Source of the DNA: HXMU1420-13 sp965601825
GTDB lineage: Bacteria > Bacteroidota > Rhodothermia > Balneolales > Balneolaceae
DNA length: 64,000 bases
Direction: 5' to 3'
NCBI GenBank assembly: GCA_965601825.1
Contig: OZ271839.1
Location: 1,302,001 to 1,366,000 of the forward strand
Shown here in pieces: positions 36,013 to 42,726 of the stretch (position 1 is the stretch's first letter; each line of letters opens with the position of its first letter). Made by a program: the position numbers and the translations under genes. The notes beneath the pieces are model-generated. The model saw only the letters and a program-made list of their open reading frames with translations. It was not told the origin of the DNA and made no database searches.

Positions 36013-36099
36013 GTGATTCTACTTTTGAGTTTTGGGAAACGTGGAATGTACCAAACCCTGCTATTAAAGTCTTAATTCCAATCTTTAAAAAAAGATGAA

Positions 36100-37383
36100 C
36101 TAAGCTTTGCTGATAAAGTTGTAATCACGAATAAACTGCCTATTAGGAATCACACCATATTCATCATCCGAATATTCCGGTTTAATACGATTGAGGAAAT
36201 ACATCTCAACTTTACCAATATTTTTTGCTTCAATTTCACCTCTGGGTTCACAATCAAAGAATTCTTTAACGCGATCGTAAGTGGATTGAGAAATATTGAT
36301 GCAGTTATTTTCTGAATTTTGCTCCATTCTGGCCGCAAGGTTCACTGCTGTTCCCCACACATCGTAGGCGAATCGTTTCTTACCAATTACTCCAACAACT
36401 GATTCACCTGTATTAATACCTATTCTAAGAGGGAAGTACGGAATGGAATCTGGTAAGGCATCTTTCAGCTGAGAAACAAAAGCTCGCATTTTTAAAGCGG
36501 TGAGTGCAGTATCGATAGGGTGTGTTTTGCTTCTTTGAGGAATCCCACCAGCCGTCATGTAGCTATCGCCAATGGTTTTGATTTTAATAAGACCGTGTTG
36601 TTCTACAAATAGATCAAATTTGTCGAAATAAAATGAGAGGCTCTCGATGAGTTTTTCCGGCTTTAAATCAGGTACAATCCGACTGAAATCATGAAAATCT
36701 GTAAACATAAAAGTAGCATCTTCATATCGCTCGGGAGTTACCGTTCCGTAGGCTAGTAAACTATCTGCTACTTTCTGTGGAAATATATTTTGCAGCAGGT
36801 CTTCATATTCACGTTTGGTGATTTCCAATTCCTGGTTGGATGCATTTAATCCGTGTTGCACTTTTTCAAGCTGCGCGTTCTGCCCAAGTGCGTTCTTATA
36901 CGTTGATACCAGTAAGTTTACAAGGTGAGAATAATCAGCTTTAATATGATAAGGTTGATTCTCAATGCGAACCTGAACCGTCTCTTTCACATCAGAAACA
37001 GCAACTGGATTATTGAGCAATTCATGAACCTTTGCAAACAGGGTTTCATCGTCATAGGGTTTGGTGATATAGTTATCAGCACCAGCTTCAATACCTCGCA
37101 TCAAACTTGCAGTTTGGATACGAGATGTAACCAGAATAACCGGGATCTTTCTGAATTTTAAATCACTCTTTATTTTCTGGCACAATTCATATCCATCTAA
37201 AACAGGCATTTCAACATCTGTGATAACCAGATCTGGATATTCATCCTGAATAATTTCCCATGCATCCTGACCGTTTTGAGCAGTAAGAACTTCATAGCCT
37301 TGCTTAAGCAATTTATGCCGAGTGATGGTTACCAGTGCAGGATAATCATCAACAATAAGAATTCTGGGAGTTGTCTGTAACAT
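36100..37383 (-). CDS. Response regulator with class III adenylate cyclase output
   Basis: A 427-aa fusion. The receiver domain (about 5-120) has the acidic pair Asp12-Asp13, phospho-acceptor Asp56 (LVITDVEMPV) and Lys in NYITKPYDDE. A helical linker (about 150-210) leads to the cyclase domain (about 220-410). FMFTDFHDFS and IGDSYMTAGG carry the two metal Asp residues. Lys in IKIKTIGD and Asp in YDVWGTAVNLAARM fit ATP specificity, so the product should be cAMP. No sensor kinase is adjacent. The C-terminus (RQFIRDYNFISKA) lies outside the cyclase. Confidence 0.92.
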   Translation of the reverse strand: MLQTTPRILIVDDYPALVTITRHKLLKQGYEVLTAQNGQDAWEIIQDEYPDLVITDVEMPVLDGYELCQKIKSDLKFRKIPVILVTSRIQTASLMRGIEAGADNYITKPYDDETLFAKVHELLNNPVAVSDVKETVQVRIENQPYHIKADYSHLVNLLVSTYKNALGQNAQLEKVQHGLNASNQELEITKREYEDLLQNIFPQKVADSLLAYGTVTPERYEDATFMFTDFHDFSRIVPDLKPEKLIESLSFYFDKFDLFVEQHGLIKIKTIGDSYMTAGGIPQRSKTHPIDTALTALKMRAFVSQLKDALPDSIPYFPLRIGINTGESVVGVIGKKRFAYDVWGTAVNLAARMEQNSENNCINISQSTYDRVKEFFDCEPRGEIEAKNIGKVEMYFLNRIKPEYSDDEYGVIPNRQFIRDYNFISKA

Positions 37384-37501
37384 TTGTACCGTAAATAAGC
37401 GCGTGAAATATAGTATAAACGGTGTATGATTAGTATTTAGATTTTTTATAAAAGCTTATTCGAAAAACCCATAAGTTTAGCCCTCTTCAAAACTCATCGA
37501 A

Positions 37502-38860
37502 ATGCAAGATATCATTCAAGACAATTGGACCCCAACCAGCTGGTTAGATAGACCAGTTAGGCAGTTACCGGCTTATCCAAACAAAGCTGAACTAGAAGAA
37601 AGCTTTGAAACGTTAAAAAACTTACCACCTTTAGTTACATCCTGGGAAATTGAAAAGCTTAAAAATAAGCTTGCTGATGTAGCTGCCGGAAAGGCATTTT
37701 TATTGCAAGGTGGAGATTGTGCGGAAAGCTTCAATCTTACACGTTCTCCCAAAATTGTGAATATGGTTAAGGTGCTACTGCAAACCAGCTTTATTCTGAT
37801 TCACGAAATGGGTGTGCCTGTAATTCGATTAGGAAGAATTGCGGGGCAATATGCGAAGCCACGATCCAAAGATTTTGAGAATATCAATGGTCAGGACATC
37901 CACAATTATCGTGGTGATTTGATTAACAGATTCGATCCCAATATTGAAGCACGTACACCAGATCCAAAGCGTTTTGTTGAAGGATATCACAAAGCAGCTT
38001 TGACATTGAATTTCCTTCGTGCACTTGCTGATGAAGGATTTGCAGATTTGCACCATCCTGAACAATGGGAACTAGACTTCATGAAGACCAACGATTACTA
38101 TCATGAATACGAAGTAATGGTAGAGTCTATTAAAAAAGCAGTTCGTTTTATGGATGCTATTGCTCCGGAAAAAGCGACTACACTTCAGAAAGTAGATCTT
38201 TACACATCTCATGAAGCGTTGAATTTGTATTACGAGTCAGCTCAAACAAGGCAAGTTCCTAGAAAGAGTGGTTTCTATAATTTGAGTGCACACATGGTTT
38301 GGCTTGGAAACCGAACACGTGATTTAGACGAGGCGCATGTTGAATATCTACGAGGAATTGAAAATCCTATTGGTGTAAAAATTGGACCTCCATACACGAT
38401 TGATGAAACTCTTCGATTAATTGAGAAGCTAAATCCAACTCATGAGGCCGGAAAGATTGTATTAATTACCCGATTTGGTAAAGATAAGATCAAAGAAGAG
38501 TTGCCATCATTAATTCAAGCAGTAAGACGAGCCGGACTTCCGGTAGTTTGGAGCTCTGATCCGATGCATGGAAATACCTTCTCTACTTCAAATGATTACA
38601 AAACGCGAAATTTTGATCACATTCTTGACGAGATAAAATCTGCATTCGCAATCCACCGTGCTGAAGGAAGTTATCTGGGTAGTGTTCACCTTGAGCTTAC
38701 CGGTGATAATGTAACTGAGTGCGTGGGTGGAGCAAACGGCCTTGCAGAAGGTGACCTTGACTTGAATTATGAAACCTTTTGTGATCCACGTCTAAATTAT
38801 GAGCAATCTTTGGAAATGGCTTTTCTTGTTGCCAAAGAGTGGAAGCAAAGCTATCTGTAG
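37502..38860 (+). CDS. 3-deoxy-7-phosphoheptulonate (DAHP) synthase, class II
   Basis: First enzyme of the shikimate pathway, joining PEP and erythrose 4-phosphate. At 452 aa it is the class II (plant/Mycobacterium) form, unlike E. coli AroFGH. Landmarks are FLLQGGDCAESF with the metal Cys (about residues 63-74), RLGRIAGQYAKPRS, NLSAHMVWLGNRTR, KIGPP, and HLELTGDNVTECVGG with a metal Glu. It is monocistronic, followed by a heptad hairpin array that may serve as its RNA 3' end. Confidence 0.96.
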   Translation: MQDIIQDNWTPTSWLDRPVRQLPAYPNKAELEESFETLKNLPPLVTSWEIEKLKNKLADVAAGKAFLLQGGDCAESFNLTRSPKIVNMVKVLLQTSFILIHEMGVPVIRLGRIAGQYAKPRSKDFENINGQDIHNYRGDLINRFDPNIEARTPDPKRFVEGYHKAALTLNFLRALADEGFADLHHPEQWELDFMKTNDYYHEYEVMVESIKKAVRFMDAIAPEKATTLQKVDLYTSHEALNLYYESAQTRQVPRKSGFYNLSAHMVWLGNRTRDLDEAHVEYLRGIENPIGVKIGPPYTIDETLRLIEKLNPTHEAGKIVLITRFGKDKIKEELPSLIQAVRRAGLPVVWSSDPMHGNTFSTSNDYKTRNFDHILDEIKSAFAIHRAEGSYLGSVHLELTGDNVTECVGGANGLAEGDLDLNYETFCDPRLNYEQSLEMAFLVAKEWKQSYL

Positions 38861-38944
38861 CAATTATCAATTAAGAATTGTTCAATATTCAATTTAAGAA
38901 GTGAAGAGTGATCTCATTCTAAATTGAAAAATTGATAATTGAAT
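38861..38944. repeat. Heptad array with 12-bp inverted repeat after DAHP synthase
   Basis: It starts right after the stop codon. Words include AATTATC, AATTAAG, AATTGTT, CAATATT, CAATTTA on one side and ATTCTAA, ATTGATA, ATTGAAT on the other. CAATTATCAATT (38861-38872) and AATTGATAATTG (38930-38941) are perfect inverted repeats at the outer ends. Confidence 0.75.
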
Positions 38945-38989
38945 TCTGACAAAAATTACAACCTCACCTGACGGCTCGGCAAACTCTCG

Positions 38990-39012
38990 CTGACAGCTTT
39001 TCTACGTGTCAG
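38990..39012. promoter_or_regulatory. Inverted repeat CTGACA-N11-TGTCAG, candidate enhancer site
   Basis: CTGACA (38990-38995) and TGTCAG (39007-39012) are perfect inverted repeats centred about 78 bp upstream of the -24 element of hsp20. Further CTGAC words occur at about 38945 and 38968. The position suits a sigma-54 activator binding site. Confidence 0.45.
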
Positions 39013-39078
39013 AATATGGTCTGAAACAATTTCATTCTTCAATTGTCGTGCTGGCAGAACCTTCGTTTTGATCACTAG

Positions 39079-39095
39079 TGGCACATCCGTTGCAT
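39079..39095 (+). promoter_or_regulatory. Sigma-54 (RpoN) -24/-12 promoter of hsp20
   Basis: TGGCACATCCGTTGCAT matches the consensus TGGCAC-N5-TTGCA with no mismatch and correct GG-to-GC spacing. Transcription would start near 39106, giving a leader of about 40 nt before ATG 39146. Confidence 0.8.
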
Positions 39096-39145
39096 ATTTA
39101 GGTGAGAATCTGAACAAAAAATTAACACAAACGAGAGGTTCAATT

Positions 39146-39574
39146 ATGTCAATTATTAAATATAGACGACCAAGTACAGATGTATTTTCAAGATCATTCG
39201 ATGATGTTTTTAACGAGTTTTTTACAAACGCACCAACTTATAAGAGAGATCGTTTCATACCAAGCGTAGATGTCTCTGAAACTGATACACAATTCGAATT
39301 ATCAGTTGAGTTACCGGGCATGAGTAAAGAAGACATTCATGTTGATCTTGAGAAAGGACGCTTAACTATTTCAGGTGAGCGTAAATTCGAAAACGAAGAA
39401 AAAGGTAAAAACTTCCATAGAATCGAAACTCAATATGGTTCTTTCAATCGCACATTCCATCTTCCAGATACTATCAATGAAGATAGCGTAGTTGCGAAAT
39501 ACGACAATGGAATTCTAAATATAACCATAGAGAAGAGCGACGACAAAGTGAAGAAGCAGATCGAAATCGCATAG
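39146..39574 (+). CDS. Small heat-shock protein, Hsp20/alpha-crystallin family
   Basis: ATP-independent holdase chaperone, 142 aa from ATG 39146 (MSIIKYRRPSTDVF). The frame is open further upstream, but the RpoN promoter at 39079-39095 lies inside that extension and settles the start. The alpha-crystallin domain begins FIPSVDVSETDTQFELSVEL (about residue 38) with GRLTISGERKFE and a C-terminal GILNITIEK. A strong hairpin terminator follows. It lies next to htrA, which also has a sigma-54-like promoter. Confidence 0.95.
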   Translation: MSIIKYRRPSTDVFSRSFDDVFNEFFTNAPTYKRDRFIPSVDVSETDTQFELSVELPGMSKEDIHVDLEKGRLTISGERKFENEEKGKNFHRIETQYGSFNRTFHLPDTINEDSVVAKYDNGILNITIEKSDDKVKKQIEIA

Positions 39575-39595
39575 TTTCGATCATAAGGTTAGGAA

Positions 39596-39632
39596 AGCTG
39601 AAGCCGGTGAAATGGCTTCAGCTATTTTTTTA
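39596..39632 (+). terminator. Terminator after hsp20
   Basis: AGCTGAAGCC (39596-39605) pairs perfectly with GGCTTCAGCT (39614-39623), with an 8-nt loop and then a T-rich tract. Confidence 0.9.
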
Positions 39633-39671
39633 GTTACAAGATGTAAACCCACATACAAAGTTGGATTCTAA

Positions 39672-39688
39672 TGGCGTTTAGCCTGCAA
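39672..39688 (+). promoter_or_regulatory. Sigma-54-like promoter of htrA
   Basis: TGGCGTTTAGCCTGCAA keeps TGGC, TGCA and the exact GG-to-GC spacing of -24/-12 promoters but differs at three less critical bases. The predicted start near 39699 is 16 nt before the htrA ATG. Confidence 0.5.
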
Positions 39689-39714
39689 TTATGAACTACA
39701 ATCTTTGAATAAAT

Positions 39715-41181
39715 ATGAAAACGAGTATGAAAAACATTTTCGGAGTAGCTGCGGCAGTGATTGTTTTATTAGGTTTTAACGCCGCCACAGACTTTTCAAC
39801 AATAGATCTTCCTTTTATTGATACAGAAGTAGTACCTGCTGAAGAAAAGGAAATTGTCTCCCTTAAAGACTTTAATGAAGCGATAGTTGATATCGCAGAG
39901 AAGACAAATCCAGCGGTTGTAACCGTAAATACAGAGCGAACTCAAGAAGTTCGGGTCATGAATCCATTTTCATTCTTTGGAAACCCAAGAGGAGGTCAGG
40001 ATGACACTAGAGAGTATACTCAAAGAGGATTAGGGTCAGGAGTAATTGTTTCCGAGGATGGTTACATCATAACAAATAATCATGTAATCGATAATACTGA
40101 CGAAATTAAAGTGAGATTATTCAATGGTGACGAAATAGAAGCTGAATTAATAGGCGCAGATCCGGCAACAGATATTGCAGTTCTGAAAATTGATGGAAAG
40201 AAGCTTCCAGCAGTAGGATTAGGAAATAGCGACGACGCCAAAGTTGGATCTTTTGTGTTAGCAATTGGAAGTCCATTGAGTGAGAATCTTGCCCATACCG
40301 TTTCATTTGGCATTGTAAGTGCTCGTGGTAGATCACTTAATGATCTGACACTTTATGGAGATTATATTCAAACAGATGCAGCTATTAATCCTGGTAATTC
40401 CGGTGGTGCTCTCATCGATATGGATGGAAAACTAATTGGTATTAACTCAGCAATTGCATCACGATCTGGTGGTAATGACGGAATTGGATTCGCAATCCCA
40501 ATTAATCTTGCAAAAAGAATTATGGATGACCTTGTTGATGATGGTGAAGTATCACGAGGTTATTTAGGAATGAACTTTGGTGGCGAAGTAGATCGCACAA
40601 TGGCAATGGCGCTTGGACTTGAAGATACTCGAGGAATTATCGTTGGTGAAGTTGTTAATGATGGTCCATCAGACAAAGCCGGCCTTAAAGAAGATGATAT
40701 CATTGTGAGCTTAAATGGTGAATCCGTTCGCAATTGGGACGCATTTCGCACGAAAATTGCTGCATTGATGCCGGGTGATAAAGTAGAATTAGGCATAATT
40801 CGAGGCGATAAAGACCAAAAAATCGAAGTAATATTAGGTGAAAGACCCCAAGACTTAGCTGCTGTTAATACTGCACCTGAGCGTGATATGGGCGAAGCAC
40901 TAGGCTTTAATGTTGGAGATTTATCTAATGAAATAAAAAGACAGCTGAATTTAGGAAACGATATTGATGGCGTGGTGGTTAATAGCATAGAACAAAGCAG
41001 CAATGCCTTCGAGCGCGGACTGAGACAATATGATGTGATCACAGCTGTTAAGCGCAAGAGAGTTGACAGTCCTTCAGAATTTTATGATGAGATTCAACGA
41101 AGTATCGACTCCGGAGATAGAGCAATTTTGTTAACTATCGAACGACAAAACACGAAACAATTTATCGCGTTCGAACTTTAA
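39715..41181 (+). CDS. HtrA/DegP-type periplasmic serine protease with two PDZ domains
   Basis: Envelope quality-control protease, 488 aa. An N-terminal signal anchor (about 6-24) is followed by the trypsin-like domain with His123 (NNHVIDN), Asp153 (ATDIAVLKID) and Ser229 (NPGNSGGALID). PDZ1 (about 295-375) has RGIIVGEV and a GLKEDDIIVSLNG segment; PDZ2 (about 395-485) has GVVVNSIEQSS and YDVITAVKRKRV. Domain number fits DegP/DegQ. It has its own sigma-54-like promoter and a terminator. Confidence 0.95.
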   Translation: MKTSMKNIFGVAAAVIVLLGFNAATDFSTIDLPFIDTEVVPAEEKEIVSLKDFNEAIVDIAEKTNPAVVTVNTERTQEVRVMNPFSFFGNPRGGQDDTREYTQRGLGSGVIVSEDGYIITNNHVIDNTDEIKVRLFNGDEIEAELIGADPATDIAVLKIDGKKLPAVGLGNSDDAKVGSFVLAIGSPLSENLAHTVSFGIVSARGRSLNDLTLYGDYIQTDAAINPGNSGGALIDMDGKLIGINSAIASRSGGNDGIGFAIPINLAKRIMDDLVDDGEVSRGYLGMNFGGEVDRTMAMALGLEDTRGIIVGEVVNDGPSDKAGLKEDDIIVSLNGESVRNWDAFRTKIAALMPGDKVELGIIRGDKDQKIEVILGERPQDLAAVNTAPERDMGEALGFNVGDLSNEIKRQLNLGNDIDGVVVNSIEQSSNAFERGLRQYDVITAVKRKRVDSPSEFYDEIQRSIDSGDRAILLTIERQNTKQFIAFEL

Positions 41182-41219
41182 GAATTTGTTGACCTATTTA
41201 TTGTACCCCGAAAAAGCCA

Positions 41220-41255
41220 AAGCCAAGGACCTGATTAGTTCTTGGCTTTTTTCTT
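41220..41255 (+). terminator. Terminator after htrA
   Basis: AAGCCAAG (41220-41227) pairs with CTTGGCTT (41241-41248), followed by a T-rich run. The dispersed GTCAT element begins eight bases later. Confidence 0.85.
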
Positions 41256-41262
41256 TCAATTC

Positions 41263-41319
41263 GTCATCCTGAGGCTACAGCCGAAGGATCGTCGATTCTT
41301 CGCTTTCGCTCAGAATGAC
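41263..41319. repeat. Dispersed GTCAT...ATGAC element, copy B
   Basis: GTCATCCTGAGGCTAC, CCGAAGGATCG and CGATTCTTC recur in the same order as in copy A at 16997-17063, and both end CAGAATGAC. The outer GTCATCCTGAG and CTCAGAATGAC are imperfect inverted repeats. It sits between the convergent htrA and zinc-ribbon-like genes. Confidence 0.8.
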
Positions 41320-41336
41320 ATTTAGAAAAGATTTTT

Positions 41337-41909
41337 CTAAATCAACACAAAATCCCGATCTCTCAATAATGGGCTCAAATCTTCCGGAGGAGGGAAATGC
41401 TTATCTCTGAATTTATTCATTGCGTCAATAGTAGAGTTACTTAAAAGCTGAGTAACCGTATCCATGGCTTCATCAGAAATCATAAAGGGGGTTCGATCAA
41501 AAACAGCCAATTCACCGGTGCATTGTAAGCATAGTTGAAATTGTGAGCATTCTTTCTGCTGTTTCCCTGTAACGATGCACTCTTTTAACCATTCATCTGC
41601 ATCATAATTACCCTGACTCGAAAGCATATATTGACGAGCCAAATTCATGTTATCCATGAAATATTCATTCATTGCCTGATGGGATTCTTTTGAATACTCG
41701 CTCATAACCTTATCCATACAGTCCATGCAGATCGCAAATTCCCAGATTAAATCTGTAGTTCCTGTACTGGGATAGTAAACAAATGCCTTTTCAATGATGT
41801 ATTCAGCATCTGAAAGGAGGTACTCATCACAAACTAAACATCGCTCAAATGGAGCTCCTGTTTCCGAATTGTAAAATATTGGTGGTATTTCTTGTAGTGA
41901 TTGTGGCAT
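41337..41909 (-). CDS. Unknown protein with three CxxC pairs (zinc-ribbon-like)
   Basis: Not recognised. It is 190 aa, soluble and acidic. Three CxxC pairs are visible: CLVCDEYL (about 24-31), CMDCMDKV (about 61-68) and CLQCTGEL (about 125). They could form one or two zinc sites. There is no signal peptide. The middle is helical and rich in Met/Tyr (MNEYFMDNMNLARQYML). It precedes the htrA region on the opposite strand, after the phosphatase gene (31 nt apart), so the two may be co-transcribed. Confidence 0.6.
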   Translation of the reverse strand: MPQSLQEIPPIFYNSETGAPFERCLVCDEYLLSDAEYIIEKAFVYYPSTGTTDLIWEFAICMDCMDKVMSEYSKESHQAMNEYFMDNMNLARQYMLSSQGNYDADEWLKECIVTGKQQKECSQFQLCLQCTGELAVFDRTPFMISDEAMDTVTQLLSNSTIDAMNKFRDKHFPPPEDLSPLLRDRDFVLI

Positions 41910-41940
41910 TAACCTAGAATAATAGGAAAGAACGAAAACC

Positions 41941-42618
41941 TCAATTTATTATGATTCCTGAAATAAAATCTTCTCCCCATTGGATTCTATGATCACCAAC
42001 ATTGTGATACGTATCCTTTCTTAGTTCTAGTAATTTCTGCATTGACTGTTCAGGTTTTAGTCCAATATATCTGAGAAAAGCATAGGATATCATGCCTGTT
42101 CGATGAATACCTGCTGAGCAATGAATGTAAATTCGGCCTTTTTTCTCGAGAGAAGATTTTAAAACCTCAAAAAGTTGAATAATCTCATCAATGTGCTCTT
42201 TATTTGGCGGCTGAGCTGAACTCATTGGATACCAGATCCAATCTAAATCATAGTCACTTGAAAACTTTTCAACTGTTTTGGCACCTTCACTTTCAGCTAG
42301 TAGTGTAAGTATCGAAGAAGCGCCTTGTAATTTTAGGTCTTTTATAAGTTTTGAGCCGGGTCGATGACCAACTGAAAGAAAACCATTTCCTACAGGTACC
42401 CAATTCAACAAAATTATGGAACTAAGTTCCTTTTTAAGTTTTGTGATCTCAGCAATGAGCTTACCAATAACCTGTTTATTCGAAGTAGGCTCTTTGATTA
42501 AATTCTTTAATTCTGAGATGTAATTATCACATTCAGCTGTAGTGTCTGAAATCGAATTAATTGGCGCTTCTAATAGCCACTTTTCGATTTTTTCTATCAA
42601 AATTGATTCCTCATACAT
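41941..42618 (-). CDS. Tyrosine/dual-specificity protein phosphatase family protein
   Basis: A cysteine phosphatase of the DSP/PTP fold, 225 aa. The P-loop HCSAGIHRTG (about 163-172) has the catalytic Cys and Arg in the canonical CX5R spacing. An upstream Asp in SDYDLDWIWYPM may be the general acid. The N-terminal 75 residues form an additional helical region (LIEKIEKWLLEAP; KLIAEITKLKKEL) not part of the catalytic fold, possibly a coiled coil. Targets are unknown. It is divergent from clpB. Confidence 0.82.
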   Translation of the reverse strand: MYEESILIEKIEKWLLEAPINSISDTTAECDNYISELKNLIKEPTSNKQVIGKLIAEITKLKKELSSIILLNWVPVGNGFLSVGHRPGSKLIKDLKLQGASSILTLLAESEGAKTVEKFSSDYDLDWIWYPMSSAQPPNKEHIDEIIQLFEVLKSSLEKKGRIYIHCSAGIHRTGMISYAFLRYIGLKPEQSMQKLLELRKDTYHNVGDHRIQWGEDFISGIIIN

Positions 42619-42726
42619 ACGATCAATATAGGATTAAATAGGATCCTGCAATTCCGTCATGTGCTTTTTTTAGGCATGATTTTGGACATATTATCACCAG
42701 AATAAAAAAGAGTACAAGAGGAAATT

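Noticed and set aside
39068..39145. Upstream extension of hsp20 (26 extra residues from TTG 39068)
   Set aside because: It contains the sigma-54 promoter and lacks homology to the family N-terminus.
42619..42726. Heat-shock control element (CIRCE or sigma-54) upstream of clpB
   Set aside because: No CIRCE inverted repeat and no GG-N10-GC match were found in this gap.
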